This document shows positions 1-6,229 of a stretch of DNA of 6,625 bases, piece by piece (within the stretch, counting starts at the first letter, position 1; each line of letters opens with the position of its first letter). The stretch comes from Deltaproteobacteria bacterium. GTDB lineage: Bacteria > Desulfobacterota > DSM-4660 > Desulfatiglandales > B25-G16. Under the pieces are notes generated by a model. That model was not told the DNA's origin, did no database searches, and saw only the letters and a program-made list of their open reading frames with translations. The position numbers were made by a program, and so were the translations under genes. The stretch is taken from NCBI GenBank assembly GCA_020355145.1, contig CP070660.1, positions 1,496,480 through 1,503,104 on the forward strand. Direction: 5' to 3'.

Positions 1-1292
1 ACCCCCTTTTTGGTTGTCTTGCCGGTTTCAGGCTCGGCAATAATGTAGCCCCGCTTGTTTAATCTTATCTCAGGGGTGGCTGAGGTTAAGAGTGGATTCG
101 GCCCTGCGCCTATAGCGATAACGGCTGTATCACACGATGTCTCGAATTCCGAGCCTTCAATCGGTACTGGTCTGCGCCTACCTGATTCGTCAGGTTCACC
201 CAGTTCCATCCTCTGGCATCTCACTCCGGTCAAACGGCCATCCTCATTGCCTATAAAATTTAATGGGGCTGCCAGGAGAATAAATTCTATCCCTTCCTCC
301 TCGGCATGGTGGATCTCCTCGATCCTGGCTGGCATCTCTTCCCTGGAGCGCCGGTAGATAATTCTTACCCTGTCTGCTCCAAGGCGGAGTGCGGTCCTCG
401 CTGCATCCATTGCCACATTGCCTGCCCCGAATACAACCACATCATTACCCCTGATTATGGGGGTATCAAACTCCGGAAATAGATATGCCTTCATCAGATT
501 ACTCCTGGTCAGGTATTCATTGGCGGAGTAGATACCAATCAGATTTTCACCCGGTATGTGCATAAATATAGGAAGTCCAGCTCCGACACCTATATATACT
601 GCATCAAAACCCTCCTCAAATAGCTCATCTATTGTCACGGTAGCACCAACAACTTTATCAGATTCAAATCTAACTCCGAGTTTCTTCATGTAGTCCACCT
701 CAGCGGCTACGATTGCCTTTGGTAATCTGAACTCCGGAATGCCATATACCAAAACCCCACCGGGATCCTGAAACGCCTCAAAGACTGTAACATCATGGCC
801 CTTTTGGATAAGATCTCCAGCCACAGTGAGTCCTGATGGTCCAGAACCTACAACCCCAACCCTCTTCCCTGTGGGAGGTTTCTTTTTTGGGATTGGAACC
901 TCGCCTTGGGCCCTTTCCCAGTCTGCAGCGAATCTCTCTAACCTGCCAATGGCTACAGGCTCTCCCTTTTTGGCCAGTACACAGGTCTTCTCACACTGTA
1001 CCTCCTGCGGGCAAACCCTCCCACAGACCGCAGGGAGCACGTTTTTCTCCTTAATCCTGGCTATGGCACCTGCAAAATCCCCCTGCTTGATCAGGGCAAC
1101 AAAGCCAGGGATATCAATATCAACCGGACAACCTGGCACGCAAGAGGGATTCTTACATTGTAGGCATCTACCCGCCTCTAATATCGCAACATCTTCATGG
1201 TAGCCGAGTGGGACCTCATCAAAGTTACTCGCCCTAACCTTCGGATCCTGCTCTGGCATTGGTTGTCTGGGGATCTTTTCCTTTTCCGCCAT
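1..1292 (-). CDS. NADPH-dependent glutamate synthase small-subunit-like protein (GltA; NfnB/SudA-type large subunit), 3' end cut by window edge
   Basis: The gene reads leftward from ATG at 1292-1290, giving 430 complete codons before the window ends. Family members are about 465-470 residues, so roughly the last 35 are missing. Visible parts: an N-terminal double [4Fe-4S] domain with Cys43/46/51/55 (CLQC...CVPGCP) and Cys90/94/100/104 (CGRVCPQE..C...C); an FAD-binding Rossmann motif GSGPSG at 149-154; and a second NAD(P)-binding motif GAGNVA at 289-294, followed by YRRSREEMPAR (313-323). This is the GltD/NfnB fold. Paired with an FNR-like small subunit just upstream, it is most likely the large subunit of NADH-dependent ferredoxin:NADP+ oxidoreductase (Nfn) or sulfide dehydrogenase (Sud), a soluble cytoplasmic flavoprotein bifurcating or confurcating electrons among ferredoxin, NADH and NADPH. 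Archaeal-type glutamate synthase partnership is a less likely alternative. The start is supported by GGAGGA about 9 nt upstream and a 23-bp gap from the preceding gene, suggesting co-transcription. Confidence 0.93.
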   Translation of the reverse strand, partial: MAEKEKIPRQPMPEQDPKVRASNFDEVPLGYHEDVAILEAGRCLQCKNPSCVPGCPVDIDIPGFVALIKQGDFAGAIARIKEKNVLPAVCGRVCPQEVQCEKTCVLAKKGEPVAIGRLERFAADWERAQGEVPIPKKKPPTGKRVGVVGSGPSGLTVAGDLIQKGHDVTVFEAFQDPGGVLVYGIPEFRLPKAIVAAEVDYMKKLGVRFESDKVVGATVTIDELFEEGFDAVYIGVGAGLPIFMHIPGENLIGIYSANEYLTRSNLMKAYLFPEFDTPIIRGNDVVVFGAGNVAMDAARTALRLGADRVRIIYRRSREEMPARIEEIHHAEEEGIEFILLAAPLNFIGNEDGRLTGVRCQRMELGEPDESGRRRPVPIEGSEFETSCDTAVIAIGAGPNPLLTSATPEIRLNKRGYIIAEPETGKTTKKG

Positions 1293-1315
1293 TACTGATC
1301 TTCCTCCATCCTTTT

Positions 1316-2149
1316 TCAGGACTTGTCCCCTTTTTGAAAGGTCTCATATGAAACCTTTTCGTCATTGAGATAGGCCTGCAATCTATGGGTCAATTCGTTA
1401 AAATCTACCTCATGTCCATCAAATTCAGGCCCATCAACACATGCAAAACGCGTTCGCCCTCCAACTGTGACCCGACAGCAACCACACATCCCAGTCCCAT
1501 CAACCATAATGGGATTCAGGCTGACAACTGTTCTTACCTTATATTTTTTTGTCAAGGCACAGGTAAATTTCATCATGGGTACTGGCCCGATGGCCACAAC
1601 CAGATCACTTCCTTTGCCTTCCAAGATCTCCTTCAACACATCGGTTACAAAGCCATGATGACCATAGGAGCCATCATCTGTGCAGATCCTCAAATGGTGA
1701 GATGCTGCCCTCATCTTATCTTCCAGGATTAAGAGATCTTTTGTCCGGGCACCTATAATCGCCGTTACCTCGTTGCCGGCCTCCTTGTAGCCCCTGGTAA
1801 TAGGGTGAATAACCGCTACACCTGTTCCGCCACCGACACAGGTTACCCTTCCAACCTTTTCAAGATGTGTTGGTTTTCCAAGAGGGCCGATGACATCCAA
1901 ATAGGAATCCCCCTGCTTGAGTGTCTTAAAAAGGGCGGTTGACTTCCCAACTATCTGGTAGATAATGGTGATGGTCCCTTTTTCCTTATTTGTCTCTGCC
2001 ATTGTCAAGGGGATCCTCTCTCCACCTTCATTGGCCCTGAGGATTACGAATTGACCAGGTTTGGCCTTAGCGGCAATCCTGGGTGCAATAATCTCGTTTA
2101 AGACTACCGTTCCTTCTGCCATTTCTTCCCTGTAGACGATTTGGAACAT
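1316..2149 (-). CDS. Sulfide dehydrogenase / ferredoxin-NADP reductase small subunit (SudB/NfnA-like FAD and [2Fe-2S] protein)
   Basis: A complete 277-residue protein of the dihydroorotate dehydrogenase electron-transfer (PyrK)/FNR-like family. An N-terminal beta-barrel FAD domain carries the flavin motif RIPLTM (45-50) and GKSTALF (68-74). An NAD(H)-binding domain carries VGGGTGVAVIHPI (105-117) and the GPVPMMK motif (188-194). The C-terminal cluster segment D217-GTG-MCGCC (221-225) with Cys237 matches the [2Fe-2S] site of NfnA proteins, where an Asp and Cys residues serve as ligands; exact ligand assignment here is by analogy. The protein lacks any membrane segment and would be cytoplasmic. 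It lies 23 bp upstream of the GltA-like large subunit, the standard order for Nfn/Sud pairs. The expected role is the NAD(H)-side subunit of a ferredoxin/NADH/NADPH transhydrogenase. The pair could instead act as sulfide dehydrogenase or in polysulfide reduction; sequence alone does not decide. The start has GGAAGGA about 8 nt upstream. Confidence 0.93.
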   Translation of the reverse strand: MFQIVYREEMAEGTVVLNEIIAPRIAAKAKPGQFVILRANEGGERIPLTMAETNKEKGTITIIYQIVGKSTALFKTLKQGDSYLDVIGPLGKPTHLEKVGRVTCVGGGTGVAVIHPITRGYKEAGNEVTAIIGARTKDLLILEDKMRAASHHLRICTDDGSYGHHGFVTDVLKEILEGKGSDLVVAIGPVPMMKFTCALTKKYKVRTVVSLNPIMVDGTGMCGCCRVTVGGRTRFACVDGPEFDGHEVDFNELTHRLQAYLNDEKVSYETFQKGDKS

Positions 2150-2209
2150 AAAAAGAATCCTTCCAGTATTTTACTAAGCGGAATCAATCTCTGCGAACAG
2201 ACTGCGAGA

Positions 2210-2238
2210 TCAATAACAAAGTATCCATTTTAAGTCAA
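2210..2238 (-). promoter_or_regulatory. Candidate sigma70-type promoter for the nfnA/sudB-nfnB/sudA operon
   Basis: Read on the minus strand, TTGACT (2238-2233) is followed after exactly 17 nt by TATTGA (2215-2210). The -35 box matches 5 of 6 consensus bases, but the -10 only about 3 of 6. It would start transcription near 2203, leaving a leader of about 55 nt before the ATG at 2149. Position and spacing are right; the weak -10 keeps confidence low. Confidence 0.35.
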
Positions 2239-2462
2239 ATACTAAAACAAGGGCTAATTACCCTCCTGTTTTTGCACTTGACCTGGTTTTTTTTCTGTGA
2301 TAGGAGAAGGCGCAATTCTATAAACATGATTGTTCTAAGGAGGCAAAGTCCCCAAAGGGCCTACAATTTCTTTAAGAAGGAGGTGACAGTAGAGATATAG
2401 GATTTTATCGCTGAATTAGGTGATTAACGAGATTTTTCTTAATCTTTCTAATAATTAAAATA

Positions 2463-2469
2463 GGGAGGA
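2463..2469 (+). promoter_or_regulatory. Ribosome binding site of fhs
   Basis: GGGAGGA lies 6 nt before the ATG at 2476. It fixes this ATG as the start, rather than the internal Met codon 8 at 2497, which lacks a comparable signal. Confidence 0.8.
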
Positions 2470-2475
2470 TAGGTA

Positions 2476-4239
2476 ATGGCTTACAATGCAGTTGAAATGA
2501 GTGACTGGCAGATCTCAGAGGCAGCTGAAGAGAATATGCCAACACCGGATGAGTGGCGAGAGAGGTTAAATCTCCAAAAGGATGAGATGCTTCCAATGGG
2601 CAGGCTAAGCAAGCTCGATTTTATGAAGATCATTGAACGCCTGAAGGATAAACCAGATGGCAAATACATTGAGGTAACAGCCATCACCCCGACGCCATTG
2701 GGCGAAGGCAAGACCACTACAAGCATGGGCCTCTTGGAAGGTATGGGAAAAAGGGGCCTTAATGTAGGTGGATGTATTCGCCAGCCCTCTGGAGGGCCAA
2801 CCATGAATATCAAAGGGAGTGCTGCTGGAGGTGGAAATGCACAACTAATACCTCTGACAGAATTTTCCATGGGCCTTACCGGCGACATCAATGACATCAT
2901 GAATGCCCATAACCTGGCCATGGTTGCCCTTACCTCCAGAATGCAACATGAGCGCAACTATAATGATGAACAACTGGAGAGACTTACCCATATGAGGAGA
3001 CTGGACATCCATCCCACGAGAGTGGAGATGGGTTGGATCATGGACTTCTGTGCCCAAGGCCTGAGAAATATTGTTATCGGGCTGGGCGGCAGAATGGATG
3101 GTTTCACCTTCCAGTCAAAGTTCGGGATTGCCGTAAGCTCTGAGCTTATGGCCATTCTTTCAATAGTTCGGGACCTTTCGGACCTCCGTGAAAAACTCGA
3201 TAACATTACCGTTGCATTTGACAAGAGGGGAAATATAGTCACCACCAAAGATCTGGAGGTAGGTGGGGCTATGACAGCATGGATGAGGAATACCATCAAT
3301 CCTACCCTATGTTGCACGGTAGAGTACCAGCCATGCATGGTTCATGCCGGTCCCTTTGCAAACATTGCAGTAGGACAGTCTTCCATCATTGCAGACCGCA
3401 TTGGGCTGAAGATGTTTGACTACCATGTTACCGAAAGTGGCTTTGGGGCTGATATAGGCTTTGAAAAGTTCTGGAATGTCAAATGCCGTTACAGCGGCCT
3501 CAAGCCCCATGTCTCAGTCCTTACCAGTACGATCAGGGCAATGAAGATGCATGGAGGCGGGCCCAAGGTGGTAGCTGGACTAAAGCTGCCCGAAGAGTAT
3601 ACCAAGGAGAATCTTGGACTATTAGAGAAGGGTCTTTCCAATATGATACACCACATCAATATCATAAAGACCTCAGGAATCAATCCGGTAGTTTGCATCA
3701 ATGCCTTCCATACCGATACAAAGGACGAGATTGCCATGGTTCGAAAGGCTGCCGAGGGTGCAGGGGCCAGGTGTGCTCTTTCCACGCATTGGGCCGATGG
3801 TGGTGATGGTGCCTTGGAATTGGCCGATGTGGTCAAAGAGGCATGTGAGGACACCACCGAGTTTAGATTCTTATATCCCGTTGAGACGAAACTCAGGGAT
3901 CGGGTTGAGAAGATTGCCAAGGTGGTATACGGGGCGGACGGAGCGGCCTGGACACCTGAAGCAGAGAATAAGGCAAAGATGCTGGAATCCGACTCCAGGT
4001 ATGATGATTACACGACAATGATGGTAAAAACCCACCTGAGCCTTACCCATGACCCGGCTGTAAAGGGAGTACCAAAGGGATGGACACTTCCAATAAGGGA
4101 TGTGTTGATCTATTCCGGGGCCAAATTCCTGTGTCCCTGTGCCGGGGCAATTAGCCTGATGCCAGGAACATGTTCGGATCCTGCCTTCAGAAGGGTAGAT
4201 GTGGATACAAAGACGGGAAAGGTGCAGGGCCTGTTCTAA
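2476..4239 (+). CDS. fhs: Formate-tetrahydrofolate ligase (10-formyltetrahydrofolate synthetase), divergent long form
   Basis: A complete 587-residue cytoplasmic enzyme catalysing ATP + formate + THF to 10-formyl-THF + ADP + Pi, the entry step of the Wood-Ljungdahl methyl branch and of folate one-carbon metabolism. The P-loop TPTPLGEGKTTT is at 71-82; Arg102 in IRQPSGGP aligns with the arginine implicated in formyl-phosphate binding in the Moorella enzyme; NIVIGLGG (198-205), HAGPFANIAVG (290-300), ESGFGADIG (320-328) and INAFHTDT (408-415) follow; Trp439 in THWADGGDG aligns with the conserved folate-pocket Trp; the C-terminus is GLF. It is somewhat longer than the usual ~556-560 residues, from a longer N-terminus and an insertion around 158-180. 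It departs from both classic family signatures (NIKGSAAGGGN at 111-121; TSTIRAMKMHGG at 350-361). It appears monocistronic, with a hairpin immediately downstream. The family call is firm; the detailed subfamily is inference. Confidence 0.96.
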   Translation: MAYNAVEMSDWQISEAAEENMPTPDEWRERLNLQKDEMLPMGRLSKLDFMKIIERLKDKPDGKYIEVTAITPTPLGEGKTTTSMGLLEGMGKRGLNVGGCIRQPSGGPTMNIKGSAAGGGNAQLIPLTEFSMGLTGDINDIMNAHNLAMVALTSRMQHERNYNDEQLERLTHMRRLDIHPTRVEMGWIMDFCAQGLRNIVIGLGGRMDGFTFQSKFGIAVSSELMAILSIVRDLSDLREKLDNITVAFDKRGNIVTTKDLEVGGAMTAWMRNTINPTLCCTVEYQPCMVHAGPFANIAVGQSSIIADRIGLKMFDYHVTESGFGADIGFEKFWNVKCRYSGLKPHVSVLTSTIRAMKMHGGGPKVVAGLKLPEEYTKENLGLLEKGLSNMIHHINIIKTSGINPVVCINAFHTDTKDEIAMVRKAAEGAGARCALSTHWADGGDGALELADVVKEACEDTTEFRFLYPVETKLRDRVEKIAKVVYGADGAAWTPEAENKAKMLESDSRYDDYTTMMVKTHLSLTHDPAVKGVPKGWTLPIRDVLIYSGAKFLCPCAGAISLMPGTCSDPAFRRVDVDTKTGKVQGLF

Positions 4240-4248
4240 GACAAAAAG

Positions 4249-4276
4249 ATCCAGGGGGATTAATGTCCCCCTGGAT
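4249..4276 (+). terminator. Perfect hairpin after fhs, probable transcript 3' end
   Basis: ATCCAGGGGGA (4249-4259) pairs without mismatch with TCCCCCTGGAT (4266-4276) around a 6-nt TTAATG loop, starting 9 nt after the fhs stop codon. The stem is strong, but the plus strand has no T tract after it (AAGACATCC). An A-rich run before the stem (AAAAAG, 4243-4248) gives CTTTTT on the minus strand. It may terminate or protect the 3' end of the fhs message without a classic U tail, or work best against transcripts arriving from the other strand. Confidence 0.65.
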
Positions 4277-4336
4277 AAGACATCCTAACACCCTTCAATT
4301 TGTAAACCAGCCGCCTTTGTCCTATCTTCATTTTCC

Positions 4337-4364
4337 TTGACATGATCGAAGATAAAATGATAAA
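4337..4364 (+). promoter_or_regulatory. Candidate sigma70-type promoter for the cytochrome b/HdrC-HdrB operon
   Basis: A perfect -35 box TTGACA (4337-4342) is followed after 16 nt by GATAAA (4359-4364), 4 of 6 matches to the -10 consensus. An 18-nt spacing to TAAACG (4361-4366) is an alternative. Transcription would begin near 4371, giving a leader of about 38 nt. Lying after the fhs hairpin, it suggests the redox operon is transcribed independently of fhs. Confidence 0.5.
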
Positions 4365-4408
4365 CGAGCACCCAAAAATGGGACAAGCTCTAAAAGGAAG
4401 AAAAGCAT

Positions 4409-6160
4409 ATGTTCTATTACATCAGCCTCTATATCTCCCTGGCAATCTTTGCTGTCGGTATGGTCTATAAGATATCCACCTGGTTCTCTTTTAAAACCAG
4501 TATAAAGACCATATCCACATCAAAAAGGCTTTCATCAGCAATTAGAGGGATAACCCTGACCCTATTCAGTGCAAAGATCCTGACCCTGATCAGGGTATTC
4601 ACTCTTGATATAATCCTACAAAGAAGGATACTCAGGGAAGATTTTCTCAGATGGTTAATCCACATCTTAGTCTATGGGGCATTTATGCTCTTGCTTCTCA
4701 TGCATGCCCTGGACAAATTCATTACCTCAGCCATATTCGACGATTACTCCTCCAGCATCAATCCCTTTATGTTTTTGCGGGACCTCTTCGGGGCATTGGT
4801 GATCATTGGTATCTGTATGGTAGTTTACCGGAGATTTATCCTTAAGGCCCCGAGGCTGAAGACAAACCCCATGGATATCTATGCCATCATACTGTTAGCC
4901 ATTATTATGGTCTCGGGTATCCTCCTGGAAGGTATCAAGATAGGATCGTACTCTATATATAGAAATATGGTCGCGGAATACGCTGGCATCGAAGAGGAGG
5001 AGGAAGAGTTTAAGGCATTAACTGCCTTCTGGGTAAAGGAATTTGGCACGGTCTCCCCTGATATAAGGGCGCCCTTCGAAACTGAGCTTATTGAGGAAGG
5101 CAGGGAGATGCATGAGATGAGCTGTGCAGCGTGCCATTCCATGCCCCAATGGGCATTTATGGGCTACCCGGTGGCTAAGGCAGTTAAAGGGATTGCTTTG
5201 GCCTTAGATAGGGCAGGTATACATACACTACTCTGGTATATACACTTTCTTGCATGTTTCATTGGCCTTGCATATCTTCCGTTTTCTAAATTCCTTCATC
5301 TAATTACCAGCCCCTTGAGTCTGCTTCTCAATAGCGTGATGGATAAGAGATCCTCAGAGCCGACAAATATAGCAACAAGACAGGCCCTTGAACTGGATGC
5401 ATGTATGCACTGCGGGCAATGCACCTATCGCTGCTCAGTGGGGATAGTCTTTGAGGAGATAGGCAATGTAAACATACTTCCCTCTGAAAAGCTGCAATCA
5501 TTAAAGGGGGTTGTCTCTGGAAAGGAGATGGGAGAAAAGGAACTAAGGTTCATCTTAGATGGAACATATCTCTGTACCAATTGCCATAGGTGCACAGATG
5601 TCTGCCCGGCCGGTATAGATCTGGAGGATTTGTGGTTTAACATGAGAGAGGGTATGTTTCAAAAGGACTACCCTGAGTTTCTGGCCCTCTCCCCCTTGTC
5701 CTTTTACAGGGGTTTAATGAGGGAGACCATAGCTCAAGGTGATTACAAAAGGCCATTACTCCAGGCCAGAGAGGCTATTGCTGCTGGGTGCGATTTGTTT
5801 AAAGACCAGTCCAAGGCCATAACCCTTACGCCTGCTGACCGGGAATTTCAGAGTGGATTACTTATGTCAGATCAGGCGAGCACATTCTCTGCCTGCTTTG
5901 GCTGTCAGACATGTACCAATGTATGTCCTGTAGTAGCCAACTACGAGGATCCAAAGGATGTCTTAGGGCTTCTGCCACATCAGATTATGCATGCAGTTGG
6001 ATTGGGGATAAGGGACCTGGCCTTTGGATCAAATATGCTCTGGGACTGTGTTACCTGCTATCAATGCCAGGAGCAATGTCCTCAGGGGGTAAAGGTTACT
6101 GAGGTGCTCTATGAGCTAAAGAATCTGGCGATAAGGAATGTAAGAGAAAAGGGTAAATGA
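4409..6160 (+). CDS. Membrane cytochrome b (NarI-like) with heme c site fused to tandem HdrC-like [4Fe-4S] modules
   Basis: A complete 583-residue protein. The N-terminal ~300 residues form a NarI-like domain with five predicted helices (about 3-20, 82-103, 122-141, 155-176, 271-292). His85/His99 and His279/His297 are likely heme b ligands; the 18-residue gap of the second pair equals that of E. coli NarI His187/His205. Basic residues at 140-152 and 21-81 put those loops in the cytoplasm, so loop 177-270 is periplasmic; it holds CAACH (239-243), a c-type heme site, and an acidic run (195-200). The C-terminal half has four CxxCxxCxxxC motifs: Cys332-342, 389-399, 496-506 and 547-557, i.e. two HdrC-like modules. 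The likely role is electron transfer between quinone or periplasmic cytochrome and a cytoplasmic HdrB-type partner encoded next. It resembles QmoC, DsrM/DsrK and the EtfAB:quinone oxidoreductase (DUF224) proteins but matches none in layout. AGGAAG lies 8 nt before the ATG. Confidence 0.88.
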   Translation: MFYYISLYISLAIFAVGMVYKISTWFSFKTSIKTISTSKRLSSAIRGITLTLFSAKILTLIRVFTLDIILQRRILREDFLRWLIHILVYGAFMLLLLMHALDKFITSAIFDDYSSSINPFMFLRDLFGALVIIGICMVVYRRFILKAPRLKTNPMDIYAIILLAIIMVSGILLEGIKIGSYSIYRNMVAEYAGIEEEEEEFKALTAFWVKEFGTVSPDIRAPFETELIEEGREMHEMSCAACHSMPQWAFMGYPVAKAVKGIALALDRAGIHTLLWYIHFLACFIGLAYLPFSKFLHLITSPLSLLLNSVMDKRSSEPTNIATRQALELDACMHCGQCTYRCSVGIVFEEIGNVNILPSEKLQSLKGVVSGKEMGEKELRFILDGTYLCTNCHRCTDVCPAGIDLEDLWFNMREGMFQKDYPEFLALSPLSFYRGLMRETIAQGDYKRPLLQAREAIAAGCDLFKDQSKAITLTPADREFQSGLLMSDQASTFSACFGCQTCTNVCPVVANYEDPKDVLGLLPHQIMHAVGLGIRDLAFGSNMLWDCVTCYQCQEQCPQGVKVTEVLYELKNLAIRNVREKGK

Positions 6161-6187
6161 GTTTGTTGTGTTTGTTGAGTTCATTGT
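6161..6187 (+). repeat. Three tandem copies of a degenerate 9-mer
   Basis: Directly after the preceding TGA stop, GTTTGTTGT (6161-6169), GTTTGTTGA (6170-6178) and GTTCATTGT (6179-6187) follow one another without gaps. The copies differ at one to three positions. The function is unknown; it looks like a low-complexity intergenic repeat. Confidence 0.6.
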
Positions 6188-6193
6188 GTCTTG

Positions 6194-6228
6194 AACGAGT
6201 AACGAATAACCAGTAACGAGTAACAAGT
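6194..6228 (+). repeat. Five tandem copies of a degenerate 7-mer (AACGAGT)
   Basis: AACGAGT (6194), AACGAAT (6201), AACCAGT (6208), AACGAGT (6215) and AACAAGT (6222) form a gapless 35-bp array ending one base before the next start codon. It occupies the place where a ribosome binding site would be expected. The function is unknown; the short period and lack of spacers exclude CRISPR. Confidence 0.75.
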
Positions 6229-6229
6229 C

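Larger units (their letters stand above)
2150..2475. other. Divergent intergenic region between the nfn/sud operon and fhs
   Basis: This 326-bp stretch separates two divergent transcription units and must hold both promoters. The left half contains the candidate minus-strand promoter and a CTGCGA direct repeat. The right half, the fhs leader, has Shine-Dalgarno-like sequences at 2337-2343 (AAGGAGG) and 2377-2386 (AAGGAGGTGA) that precede no gene, plus a 24-codon open frame at 2326-2400. No convincing plus-strand promoter was found: TTGACC at 2278-2283 has no good -10 at normal spacing, and TACAAT at 2362-2367 has no -35. I do not recognise a tetrahydrofolate or ZTP riboswitch here, although such elements precede one-carbon genes in some bacteria. 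Confidence 0.7.

Noticed and set aside
826..1203. Plus-strand open frame of 125 codons (and an overlapping 72-codon one)
   Set aside because: It lies antisense to the GltA-like gene, whose minus-strand reading gives conserved cysteine and Rossmann motifs across the same bases; no ribosome binding site and no recognisable protein.
2278..2306. TTGACC as a -35 box of an fhs promoter
   Set aside because: At 17 nt spacing the -10 position reads TAGGAG, a poor match, and neighbouring spacings are no better.
2240..2475. Folate (THF) or ZTP riboswitch in the fhs leader
   Set aside because: I could not find the conserved core segments of either class; only unrelated short complementary segments such as CCC/GGG are present.
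2481..2957. Minus-strand open frame of 158 codons inside fhs
   Set aside because: Shadow of the fhs P-loop region, which is strongly conserved on the plus strand; no start signal.
5123..5137. CAACH motif read as a chance zinc-like or structural cysteine pair
   Set aside because: Its place in the predicted periplasmic loop of a heme b protein, with Met residues nearby, makes heme c attachment the better reading, although it is unproven.
6194..6228. Tandem repeat considered as a CRISPR array
   Set aside because: The unit is 7 bp with no spacers; CRISPR repeats are far longer and separated by unique sequence.
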